Positions 1 through 12,700 of a stretch of 64,000 nt of DNA are shown piece by piece. The notes under the pieces are model-generated. The model did not search any database and was not told the DNA's origin. It saw only the letters and a program-made list of their open reading frames with translations. The translations under genes were made by a program, and so were the position numbers. This DNA comes from Cyanophora paradoxa (taxonomy: Eukaryota; Glaucocystophyceae; Cyanophorales; Cyanophoraceae): NCBI GenBank assembly GCA_004431415.1, contig QPMI01000637.1, positions 186,001 through 250,000 of the forward strand, read 5' to 3'. The stretch's first letter is position 1. The number at the start of each line of letters is the position of its first letter.

Positions 1-662
1 CCGCGTGACTCGCGCCGACTCGGCGACTCTCTCGGCGAACTTCGGAATCCGCGCGCGCACTGGCAAGCTCTAATCCTCGTCGGGCTCGGTAGTTTGAAAG
101 CCGCGAAGCCTGCAGCTACATATACCGCGCCGTTTCCTGCAGCCGTTTGATACGTTACGTATACAGACCCAATATCCGCCTGGGAGATCTAGACGTAGCT
201 TCGGGCTCAAGCTCCCTAGATAGATAGGCCTAGGCCTGCAGTCGCAGATTGCCGCATGCGCTGCGCCGCAACGCTGGAATCGGTGGACGGGTTTTCATGG
301 CTGCTGAACTAAGCATATGCATGCATCGGGAGCGGCATGCGCATTCCGAAGCGGAATACCAGTCGCTGGCGTCAAGGCCGACAAGCGCCAGCGGCCACAT
401 GCATATGCATATGCATGTGCATGATGATTATGCCGTCGAAGAAACTAAGCGGAAATCAACCGCGCTTACGGTTGCTGCGCATGTATGTGCTTTCCAGACG
501 GCCGAGCGTGGCGCTGTGTCAGCTGCAGCCTGTAGGTTTGCATACGGCCATAGCATACACAGCTCTAAACCAAGCTATAGGTCGCGCGCGCGGCGCTCAG
601 CTGCAGAGCAACCGTGTACAGCTTCGCTGCGGCCGCGAAACGCAGCGTCTGTGTACACGCAC
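1..662. other. Region upstream of the giant surface-protein gene; no supported gene
   Basis: An open reading frame runs through this stretch from position 249, but its N-terminal part has no recognisable domain, and the convincing start of the downstream gene is the ATG at 663 in the same frame. The stretch contains alternating purine-pyrimidine runs built on TATGCAT around 395-424. Such motifs recur in many host introns of this window. It probably holds the promoter and 5' untranslated region. No TATA box was assigned. Confidence 0.4.
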
Positions 663-726
663 ATGCGTATAGCGCTTTTCCTGCTCTGCGCGATGCATCT
701 CGCTCAACGGGGAGTCTCTGCACTCG
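663..726 (+). other. Signal-peptide exon of the giant surface protein
   Basis: The exon begins with ATG at 663 and encodes a short basic start, a hydrophobic core (ALFLLCAM) and a small-residue cleavage context (GVSA). It ends in phase 1 at CACTCG before a GTACG donor at 727. The phase-1 join to the exon after the acceptor CTCCCCAG (near 1024) and on to the exon starting near 1131 stays open. This is why this start was preferred to the ATG at 249. Confidence 0.6.
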
Positions 727-3700
727 GTACGACTTCTTGCATTAGGAAGAACATGTGTATATTCACATTAGCACAACCGTATATTGATGCTATTCACATT
801 TGCACAACAGCTAACATTCCCGCATCGAGCGAGCCTCAATTTGGTGGCTTCGTCACGCCTGATCAAGAGCATGTTAGCTGTGGTGCGCATGTGCATTCAT
901 ATCAATTAATTGCCTTCAGAGCTTGTTTGCATGCCATATATATGCATGCATATGCTTCTCGACAGAGCTGCAGAGTCGCGATCATCGTATCTTGAGCTTG
1001 ATCTAATTTCCACTCCTCCCCAGATCATGGAAACGACGCATCAGACCCTATCTATTACGGTGAGTTTCAGAGCAGCTGCAGATGGCGTGCCCTTGCGGTG
1101 CTTATAATTATCTCGTTCGGATTCGCAGGAATGACGGCGAAGTGCAGTGTGTGGTGGCTTTGCGAGGAGCCTGCGGCCTGCGGGCTCGTCGAAGTCGCTC
1201 TCATGAACCCCAACGGCCAAAACTTCACCCGGGATCCGGCCTTCGCCCCATGTGAGTTTTTTCACCAACGCTTGAAATCCCTATACGGAGTACCTAGGGC
1301 CTGCGCCAGATTCTTATCTCTATATCTCCTTATTGCTATCTAATCTGGCCAGATTTTTACATCTTTCTATCCTTCTATGTATAGCTAATTTGAGCCGTCC
1401 CCAGCGCTGGTTGACTGGACACCGACCGCTTCAATCCCTGTCAACAACGATGTTCTGTACCCGGGGTATCTGATTCAGAAGTGGACCTTCCGCGTGGGGC
1501 AGATCGCGGTGCATACGCATATGCATTCTATGTATTTTTGCACTACCTTTAACACAATAGCTGGTTTTAAACAATTGAATAAAACTTGGTTCTGTTGAGA
1601 AGGGAACCCACAAGATCGATCGCGCAGAAACTCAACTACTCCTATGGAGTCACGAGGGATCTCGTCTTTTTGTGAGTCCTTCTTTTTCTAGAAGGGTTTA
1701 AAAAAATATTCTACGCTCGTTTTAAAACTCGCCCATGCACAGGTGGAAGGACACTCGGTCGGGGTACAATCAGGACTGGCGACGAGTATTGTTGGCGGGG
1801 ACCCTCGTTCGCAAACCGCTGGACTTCAGTCGTGCGTTATCGACTGGAGCACTAAGCTCAAGATGGATGACTGGCACGTCCCGATGTTTTGCCTGAATCC
1901 TGTGCTTTTTTTCGTGGCAGAGCTCGGAATTTTTCCCGAGTTGGACATGCTCAAGTGCAGCGGGACTGATGCGTCGGATCTGGTCGACCTGAATGACCTG
2001 AACAGTTACTCGGTGACTCGCCGAGTGAACGCCAGCTCCTCTCGGTCGCTCACTGTCGGCCGCGCAATGCAGGGCTGGAAACAAAAAAACTCAGGGCCGT
2101 ACAACTGCTACCTCGCGCCTGGGAGCACCGGCCTGTTAGAGATGGATAGCACAGTCACCACGGCGCTCTGGAGGGTCAAGTACCGGCCGAAAAACAGCAA
2201 CGCAAACTACACTTACTGGCAGGTGGGTGAGACGGCATCGCTTTCCATAAATGTAGATTAAAGATAGTCATTTGCTGCGTGCGCACAGGGGAACAAACCG
2301 GATTACAGCGGCACCCTCAATTTCAACGTCCGGCTTTGTTCAATTTCCTGTACCTGTGTATTCGTAAGAGTTGATAGAAATACAGGTGACCAATCTTCGT
2401 GATTACGAGGTTGTCGTAGAGACGACGAGCTCGAACCGCGCGGCGACCTTCAGCTACGTGCGCTATCCATCTCGATATTAAGATAATCCACTAGTACTTC
2501 TACGCAAGCGCGCGCGCTTTGGTAACGAACGACACCTTCGCAGACTGTTTTCATCAACTCCATTGCTTACCCGGCGGTTTCATTCCCGAGCCTCGTCTCT
2601 GGACAGACGATGATCACCGATCTCATCCAGTATCCGTAAGCAAAATGATCGGAGAGATGGAACTCTGAGCTTTATTGATAATAATCTGATTAACCCAACC
2701 CTGCAGATTCACGGGTTAGTTTGCTCACGGCAGCCTTTCGCTGACTGATCTCTATTCTGCGATTCCGTTGGCTGACCGTCGGACGCCGGCCATGGCGGGG
2801 CGCGCAGTGTCCTCCGACGCGGACGTGTTCCGGGTTCGGAATTCAATTTTCAATTGCTTTTTGAGGGTGCGGTCTGGGGTTTGCTGAGCGGTCTCGAGCA
2901 GATATGGGAAGCGCCCGACATCGACATCCCGAGCGGGTGGAAGCTCGTGAACTCGCCGAACGCGACCATGCTCTGGAGGCACTCCCCGGCACAGGCAGGC
3001 GCGCCAAAAAGCTACAACCTCACCCTGCCTTCAAGCAACGGGGTGCGAGCTTGCAGCAGTGTTTGCACGCCATGTGCAAACTGCTAGCATCATGTGCATT
3101 GACCGATCGCGAACTCATATCAACTGCTTGCAGTTTTCCGCGACAAAAATTGTCATCGACTTCCTTGCAACTTTGGAGAAGCGATACAGGTCCGTAATCT
3201 ATGCGCTGAAGCATCGAGCTCACCTCTTTATGAATTGAAATTATGCAGTGTTCCTGTGAAAGTAAAGGGCATTGAAGATCGCATTTGCGGGCCCTCGTCT
3301 CGAGTTGCCCGCGGGCGGAAGATGTCGATTACCGTTCCAGCAAAGGCAGGCAGCGCGCCGCTGGAGCCTGCTGACGTCGTAGGTATCAAATATCTCATTT
3401 TCGCAACGTGATGTATCTATATGCCATTCTTCTGTTAAACCACTGTGCGCAGTTGTAATCTCGAATGCAGCCGTTGTGTCGAGCTCGACAGCGTCGTACA
3501 GCACCACATCCAGTCCTTCCGTGGCCGCGGTATTCTCGTACACTGCAACGGTGAAACCTCTAATTTCGAGCCTTCTACGTTAATCAAGCCGGACGCCTGA
3601 TCGAAGTCGTTGCGCAAAAACAGCAACCCGCGAGTGACTTCGTGAACGTTACAATGACAGTGGCCTCTCCCGTCGATCCGAACACGCCGCGGCTGATATT

Positions 3701-6700
3701 GAAGGACTGTGGTTTCCAGATTATTGACGCCATTGTGTCGTGCACAAACACTCGCGTGCGGGCAAATTTCCAGCAGTCAGTGGTGCGCGAGAGCTTTTGT
3801 AAAGTAAGCCAAACTCTGAAACCATTTGACGATGGATGTGCCAATTACAGACTACATGTACGATTAGCAAAGCAACGCACCCGAACGCGCCCGATCTTTT
3901 CCCTTCTGACTTTGGGTGCATATGCATACGTTGCCATTCTTTTGACAAAGGATGCCTTAATTTGCGTGCTCATTATGTTGTCGAATCTTTTTTATAGGAC
4001 CGGATCTATCAGCCCTGTGCTTGGAACCTTCTCTGCGCTGAATTCTACTGGCGAACAAGTGTGGCAAACGCTCTTCCGAGGCACGTCTGGCGGTATTACC
4101 AGTATTACGCCTACGTGGTCCGCTGCCATCGCGGGCCCTGTTGCCGCCGACCAGTATATGCTATCCCCCGTCTTCACTGTCGACGTCATCTCGGTCTCCG
4201 TTGTTTGCAACGGGCGGGTTGCGCTCAGACACATTTGCGATTGCACGATCGCCAGCCAGTCCTCTAATAGCCCAGTGGCGATCTTCCCCTCGGACTTCGC
4301 AGCAAATGTTACCGTCGCAAACAACGCTTCAAACACAGCGTCTAACATTGTGTCTTTCGGTGTCAACCAGACAACGGTGAGTCTCTATGATATGGCACTA
4401 GTAATCGAACATTCTTTTTTTTTTTCGAGGCTCGCGACCACTGACTGTGATCACGCAACGTTTTGCCCAGCTTTACTCGGCAGCCACGCCCCTCGCGTTC
4501 GCTGAATGGTCCCAACTTTTCGGCGGAGGAGCGATCCCCATCAGCCCAGCCGCGGGCTTCGTCGTTAATCTGCAGTGGGCGAACGCCTCTCAGTACGCCA
4601 GCGATGACGCACTCAAGCGGGTGCGTTTGCATTCTGATCAAGTTTTAAATCCATCTGAATTTAAGCGCCGGATCTGAGAGCTGCTCCGTGTGCGCAGTAT
4701 TATGAGGTGACATTGCTCTACGACCCTGATGAGACCGGGGCGCACCCGCCGTTTGCGGCCGACGACCTGGAGATCGCCAGCACGCCGGCTGTCACTATCA
4801 CAAACTTCGCCGCTCCGGCGGGCCCGAGTCCCCTGGTGCGCACACTTCCTCGATCTTTGGAGTTTTCTTTGATTATCCAGTACTGAGCTGACCTTTGGAG
4901 CGGTGCAGTACGCTGTGACGATCGAAGTACCCACGACATCGCCAATCACTTTCGAGTGCGCAAAATGCAAGATACTAGTGTAATATTATCTCACCCGCGC
5001 CATATGTAGCTTTCGCTGGCGGTCCGCTCGCGGCCCTGGGGAGCCTATCGTCTACAGATACACTCCCCCTGTCATTATCCTGTCTCTTGTCTGCCCGGAC
5101 GTGACGCAGCTTGGCACGACTGTTCGCTGCATTCTGAATGCAACCGAAGGATCGGCACCGTACACGATGGACGATGTGGGCGCGCCTTACGTGCTTGGCC
5201 CGGAGGCGGGCGACTTCTCTGCTTACGAGTTCGTCGGCCCCGGCCCCGCCTTCGCGTTCAACTTCACCAACACGAACCGGTGCGATAATTATGGGCCTGA
5301 AAGCTTAAGGGCGCTCGAGCCTTTGGAGTGACTCGAACGCGCTGCAGCACGGGGTCGGCGACGATTCGCGTCGACTTCGCGCGCGCGATGCTGCGGACGA
5401 TCACGAACAACACCGTGCTCGCCGCCAAGGCGACGGTGAACTACCTGAACGGGACGCTGGCGTGCCCCGCGCCGCGCGTCAACGCGGCCGGCGGGAGCGT
5501 CCGCTGCTTCATCAACAAGACCGCCGAGTCCGGCCCCTTCCCCCGCGCCAGCATCTTCGCCGTCGCCAGCGGCAACGAATCCCTCGCCTCCGTCGGGCCC
5601 GTCTCCCTCGCCCCGGACGGCACCTGGGCGCGCACATCCCTGCCCATAACGAAGCCTCGATGAGATAACCGCGATGGGGCGCAGGCATGGTTCGACGTGC
5701 ACGGTGCGAACAGGTCGGTCGGAGGCAGCGTTCTCGTCTCCGCTGGAATAGTGGACTCGATAAGCGGAGTCACAAATCCCGTCACTCTCTCGCCCGCGTC
5801 CATCGCCGTCCTGAGGGTGTCAGTGAACTGCACCCAGCGCGTGTTCCTCTCGCAGAACGCCACGTGCTCCGTCAAGGCCACCGACGACAGCCCGCCCCTG
5901 CTCCTAAGCGACTTTTCAAGCGCTTCTGTCGGGGCCGCGGCTGCCACACTGGCGTTCCTCCCCTCCGACTCCTCCGTCATGTTCACGGCGTCGCCTTCTG
6001 CCCTCGGATACGCATCGGCCTCCGCAAACTTCGCGTCTGGCGGCGACCCCGCCTCCTCTTCCGTCACCGTTATCAAGGTGCACTCGATCGTCTGCAGCCA
6101 GCGCATCCAGGCCAGCTGCTCGACCCCCTGCGTGATCACGAAAGGTGCCGGCTGCTGCGGGCCCGTTCGCGTGCTCAGCGCTGGCGCTGATTCGCCGCTC
6201 TTGCGACAGAGTCCCAGTCGCCGGACCTGCTGCCCTCTGACGTCGTCGTCCTGCCCAATCTGGGGGCGACTACTGCGGTGTCTCAGGGCCCGAATGGGAC
6301 TCTGCTGTTCGATTACACGGGAGCCACTGGAGGCGGGAACACAGGAGCTTCAATCCGCGCAGACTACTCCCAGTCGGTCGCGGGCGCGGGACTGCTCGCG
6401 GCAAACACATCGATCGTGGTGGTGCGCAGCTGTATCTCGGCACCCGCTTCCCCATTACAACTTACTTACTCATTTTCCTCTGCAGGTATCCGCGACATTC
6501 AAATGCGAGCTGCTGCCGAGCCAGCTGCAGCCGTTCCGTATCTTGAAGGGGCACACATACACCTGCTACGGTCTGCGCTCGAGACCCCACCCCCGTTTTC
6601 CACGCGCACACTGAACGTCTCGCAGCTGTCAAGGACAGCGGCTCCGCGAATTTGACAGTCTCGGACCTCGCGATTACGGGCCCCTTCACGTCGTTCACGG

Positions 6701-9700
6701 TTTCGCCGGTGAACAAAACGCTGCCGGCGCCAGATGGCGCTGAGCTACGGATCGACTTCGTCGCTTCCGACGGCATTCGCAACGGCACGTACTTTGGCAG
6801 CCTGTGCTCCTGTCCGCAGGCTATGCCGGGGCTCCCCGCTACGGTCGACATTCTCGACCTGCGGCTGACATGCCCGAAGGCGCTGCCTCCAACCGTGAGC
6901 CAGAATTGCACGCTTCGGAGCCACGCCGGCGTCGGCGACCCCCCGCCGATCGACCCCTCGTACTTCGGCATTACTTACGACCGCGTGAACATCAACCAGA
7001 CCTACGTCAAATCGTACGCGTGCTCAAACTACACGGGGCGCTGCGACACGAGAGACGCGCTGCGGTCGGTCCTCGCCTGCAACCGCACACTGAGCAGCGT
7101 CATGGTCCAGGCGGAGAACTGCACCAACGAGGTCGTCGTGGAAAACTACGCCGTGCCGATCACCAACGCTGACCCGTACACGCTCACCATTCCCGTCACG
7201 ACGTCGTCTTGGCCGCCCCTCCCCTACTATGAGGACCCAGAAGACTCCGATTTCCCGCCCGGGATCGCTGCCACCGTCCAGGCAAAACTACTGAGCCCGT
7301 CGGGAATCACTGTCAACTTCACGTTCTCTTCGCGGATCAGTCTGTTTTCGATTCAGGGCATCGAGTGCGACCGCAGCGTGACCGTCATCAGCTACATCGT
7401 CTTCTGCAGGCTGTACGGAGGACCCCACACCTCGATGTTCGTCGACGATCCAGACATGTTCACGATCTCCTACGTTTCCACCTATGGAGTCGGGGCTTTC
7501 GGTGTCTTCTCTTGGGACTCTTTTCCCTCTAGCACCCAGCGCAATTTCGCGGGTGTCGGCACCGCGAGGACCTGGGACATCGGCGTGCGCCTGCAAGGAA
7601 TCGGCCTGGGCGAGGCGGACGTGCAAGTGAAATACACGGACGGCGGGGGGATCGCGGCGCAGGTGCCCCTGCAGGTTGTGGACGCCGAGCTGAAGTGCGA
7701 GCACCCCCGCCACGTCGTGGTGCGGACTGGGCGACGGGCGCGAGCGCGCGCGCGCGCTCCCGCCCTCTCTGAAGGGTGCGCAGGGGGACACGCAGGAGTG
7801 CTGGATCAAGGCGAAGGCCAACTCGTCGAGGCTCTTCACCAGCTTCTTCAAGCTCGACGAGGCCGTCGAGCTCGGCTTCCCCGTCGAGGGGAGCGCCCGG
7901 GGCTGGTACCGCACCTCCACCTGGACCAACCGGGACTGGAAGTGCACGGAGTGGGACGGCGACTGCAGATATGAGGACCTCAGCGACCCCGGCAGATTGA
8001 CCGGGGACTTCAGCTTCTGCCGCAACCTCCGTCTTGAGCAGCAGTACGGTGCGCCCCCTGACCCTTCAGCTCCCGTCGACGTCGGCGGTTTGATACATTA
8101 CATGGTCATACATTACGCGCAGACGGAGGACAGGTGGCCGCCGGCGGAGCTCGGATCCCGCAGTTTACGTTTCCGGCGGGCGGCGGGTTCCAGAGCGTCC
8201 GCGTTCCGATAATCTTTGGACAGCCTTGGAGATACGCGTGAGTCATCTTTCGCAGGCAATTTGAGCTCGAACACTTACACAAACGCACAGAGAAACGGAG
8301 CTCCGCATCTGGTGGCAAAATCATCGGGGCTCGCCGTCACGATTCGCGCCCCTGCCGGAGCTACGTCGGGGCGATTTCGAGGAAGTGCATGCAGGCAAGG
8401 GCCCCGGACAGATATATCCACTCGACGGATCATATGGTACGCTGATAACCAAAGCGGATAGTTACTTTCGCTCTCTCCACGTTAAAGAGCTAACATGCTG
8501 CTCCAAGGATCAATTGATTACGAGCAAAGTGGATACAAGAAAACGGGTTCGATTTCGTACAGCGTACAAGTCCTCGAGCGTGCGTGCATTTGATCCGCGG
8601 GCCTTCCTACCATTCGCTGACCTCATGATCATCTCCCGTGCCCGGCGCAGTCTACGACCCGCCCGTTTGGTGCGCACCGCAGAAGGACCGAACCTGGCTG
8701 AATGCAAACTACAACACGACCTGCGTGATCAAGCCCAAAAACTGGATCCGAGGCCAGCTGCGAGAGCCTAGGATCGACAACGTCCGAACCCCTTGCGGGC
8801 AAGATACGTACTTCGATCGTGCGCTCGGTTGCGAGCTCTAGATCACATCGGCGGCCGCTAAACGTGTTCTGTGTGCAGTTAAAGAGGGCCTTGCGGACTT
8901 GCAGATAACTGATTTTGATTGGCGTTACGGTTAGCAGAGGTCGGGCTTCCGTCGCGCTCGTTGATCCTGAACGCGACTCGCAGGTCCGACGGTGCCGGAG
9001 GGAATCGTGATCGACCTCTCCAATGGAAGCGTCTCCCCGAGAATGCAAAAATTGCCGCTAACTGGTTATCCATCAAGCGGAAATGTTGATGAGGTCTCGG
9101 CGCGTCACCAGATTTCTTTGCTTCGAATCCCCATGCATATGGCCATGTTTCCAGTGCTGACCAGCACTGCAGTTCATCATTCGCCCGTGGAAGCTTTCTC
9201 CTGTCCCATCTCGTCAAACCCCTGGCGCTAAAGATGGCTGGCTGGTCTCGATCAAATGGAACCCCTTCACGCTGTCCAACAAGACTGTCCCAGACCTCTA
9301 CTTCCGCATTGTCGACTCCAAGCCGGTAGATCTTGCAACCTGCCCCCCTCTCCGACGGGCGGTGATCGCTGGAAAGGCCGAAACCTGCAAAAACGGTCCG
9401 TTTATCCCGCATGCAAAGTATTCGCTTCGCTATTATTCCTTGCCTCCAGTTTGAGATTTCAACTTTACCGCACTCTTGATCGCTAATGCAGATCCCACTG
9501 ACGACCCTTCCGACTTTCTCATTTGGAGCGGAAGCGACGGAAACTACCAGGACTTCGTCGGAACAAGTGGGCCCCCTTGCACTAGAAATTGGATTTTCGG
9601 ACGCATGCACGATTGCGCTGACGCTCGATCGCTTATCCACAGTTGCACCGCCTACTGATTTGCGGTATAGCCCCGGAGGTCGGAGCAATATCTCGGCACC

Positions 9701-12700
9701 GTGGGCCTTGGTGAATTTCTGTTCTGTTCCTGGATTTATGCTCGTTGCTGGCTGGCCCTGGCCCTTGATGCATGCGCACTATCGCAGCATCCCACAAAGG
9801 GGAATATTTTCAATTATGATCTGCGGGTGCGCGCATCTGGCAATTGGTCCGAGTCGAACTCGAAGCTCCTCGCGCTCACACATGCTCGATGCGAATCAGA
9901 TGGGTTTCAGAGACATAACAGGCACTAAAATTGTCAAAGAGGCGCGTCGCTGAAGCACGCGTGTTTCGCATCCCCCAGCGGCGCGCGTTCGACTAAGTGC
10001 TCATTCAGCTCTGGAATGGCACCATCAAGAGCCAGCTCGACTACACACACTACTGCGATTTCCCGTTCTATTACGAGTTGCAAAAAGCCCCCGCTTACCG
10101 CATCTACCGAATGCGCCCGGGACTCGAGATGAACTGCAACCTGACCCGCTTCGCGGCCTCGCCACGCCTTGCTCTCTCCAACTTCATAATGGAACCCCCT
10201 CCCCAAGGTGCGCTCGTTGCGCTTGCACCCCTGGGACCCAGGCTGGAGCCCCCAACGAGTGCTCCACCAGGCGCGATGACCGCTCTGGCTCCGAAGACCG
10301 GCATCAGTCCGGCGGCGTCGATTGGGTCCGACGGCACGATCTTTTGCCAGGTAGGCGACGCGGCGTCTAGGAACACTGCGAAAGACGCGACTCGAAGATG
10401 GCATTCGTTGCAGGACGGGTGCTATGAGACGTATACGTGGAACTTCACGGCTCCGGTTAGCCCAACCTCGGGACGCGAGTGGGCCGGGATAGCTGTCACG
10501 TACGACGACCCCGACGCGTCCCTCACAATTTCAACACACGTCCGGTTCGAAGGCGCGTGTGAGGAGGAGATCGGTGCAGATAGAAAGAGTACTAGTTGGC
10601 CGAACGATGAGCGCAGGTTACCCATACGCATTTCCCACCTATCTCCCCTCCAAGTTCCAGATCAGCTGGCTCATTGTGGACACCTCTCCCGACGTCACGT
10701 ACTGTACCCCTCGGGTGCTTGAATTCCTTTTCATCGTCTCTGGCGCGTTTGACGCGTGCGATGTGCGCTTCAGGTTGTGCCATTAAACAAGAACGGCGAC
10801 ATGTACGGCAGATGCGTCCTGCAAATGACGGCTAACAGCGACGGGGTGCTGGTAGTCGATGTCACCGACGAAGACCTCAAGGACCGCATTCACGACGTCG
10901 TATCGTGCGCACGCGCCTCTATAGGCTTAGCCAAAGTCGACCTCACATGCCGCTCACCATATGCACGTGCAAGCAGGACTTTCAACACAGGGGACCTCGC
11001 TATGAACTGGCTCTCGGGAGATATAATGAATGGCAGCCAGACGGCGCAGTTCCTCGTGAAGAAAGTCTCGCGGCCGCTGCACAACATCACGCTCTCCTAC
11101 CTGAGCATCCCGAAGGCCGACCCGCACATAGCCGACCTCCCCGTCGAAGTCGTCGACGGTCCGCCCGGCCTAGTCGTCCCCCAACCCGCCAGCTAAAGCT
11201 TTTTAAGCCTCTAGCGCCTCTGGCCTCTTTCGTTCTCTGTCGTAGACTTCGGGCGCACCGCCCGAGCTCGCGCACGTGCGAACCTCACTCCGTCGCCCGC
11301 ACAGCGGACCTCAACATCCCGCCGCCCTTCGAAAACAAGAAGTACCTCTTCTCCGAGTTCGGGTACTGGGACTTCGACAACGCCCGCGACGTGGGTTAGC
11401 AGCCGGCCCCTTCGGCTCGAACTCTTCACCGTGTGCTCAACTGATCATGGGTCGTACCTTGAACAGGCTATCCAGATATCGTTGGCGAGTACAAATATCA
11501 ATCGGATAAACAAGATTTCCAGGGCGTCGCGTGGCCGGGTGGAAGTCAGCGGTTCCTGTCCCCGTGGTACGTGAGCATTCCGGTGAACACCACTCTGACC
11601 GTCGGGTGCGCCTCGCCGAATGTGCTTAGAATTCACTGCGGCTAACCTCTATGATCTAGAATATGCAACCCGTCAGGGAGTGCGACCCTGTATCCTGCAA
11701 CTTACTTTGATCTGTCGTACGGCCCGCAACCGGGTTCAGTCAACGTCACGATGAGCACTGACCCCATTCCTGCCGGCACCTGTGGGCAGCTGAACCTCAC
11801 CGGACTTGTGCCATCCCCCAAAAGTCTTCCGCGTCCGCCAATCCCAGAGTCTGTCTGAAAATCTTTCAAGTCTCTAATAGCATTGTCTTTTGACTGCATG
11901 GATGTTCTTATCACTGAAGCCTGCTTACGCGCACTGCAGTGTGTGGGACTTGGTCCACACAGATCGAGGGACGCAATTCGGCTATGAAGTCATCAAGGTG
12001 ATTCCAACTGCTAAATGTTCTAGAAAGTGATGGATTTATATAAGAATTCGACCCGCGTCTTCTGGCGACAGATCGGCTGGTCCCACGAGAAGTCGGGAGG
12101 GCTCTTTTACGACGACCGAATCTACGAAGAGCTCGGACTTGACAAGCCGAAGCCGATCAAGTGGGACCAGCGCGACTTCCAAGACACTTCATCAGCATGG
12201 AGAGAAGAAACACCGACTGTGAGGCTGCCCCGCGTTTGAACGTTCGTAAAGATGCAAGCACGTGGGACTCACTTGCTGGCGCAGGCGATAATCAGAGGAT
12301 TTAAGTACCACGTCCTTGCGGCGAGCTCCGCACTGACGATCACGCCGTCGAGCGGCCGCGTGTGCCCGACCTGCAATATCCAAGCCCGCGTATATCCCGA
12401 CACGGTTCGCGCATGCGCGATTTGCGCCGATAGATGTGTGTAGAGGCGGTCTGACCGGTCGTCAGGGCGCGGGGCTGGACGGAGGGTTCATCAACCCCGC
12501 AGACGTCCAAGTCCTCGCGCCCTTCAAGACCAAGGCCGACGGCTCTGAGGTCCTATCGGACGGCTCCGTCTCCTTCCGCCTGGAGTTCCTAACGTCGCCG
12601 ATGCTGAACACCTCCGTGCGCGTGACGTTCACGTACACCTTGGGAGGTGAGCGGAAATACAAGTACTGCGCCCGAGCTTGCCGAGCTATAACTAGAGGCT

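Noticed and set aside
249-662. Open frame upstream of and in frame with the signal-peptide exon
   Set aside because: The N-terminal extension is His/Arg-rich without domains and would bury the signal peptide at 663. The downstream ATG is favoured.
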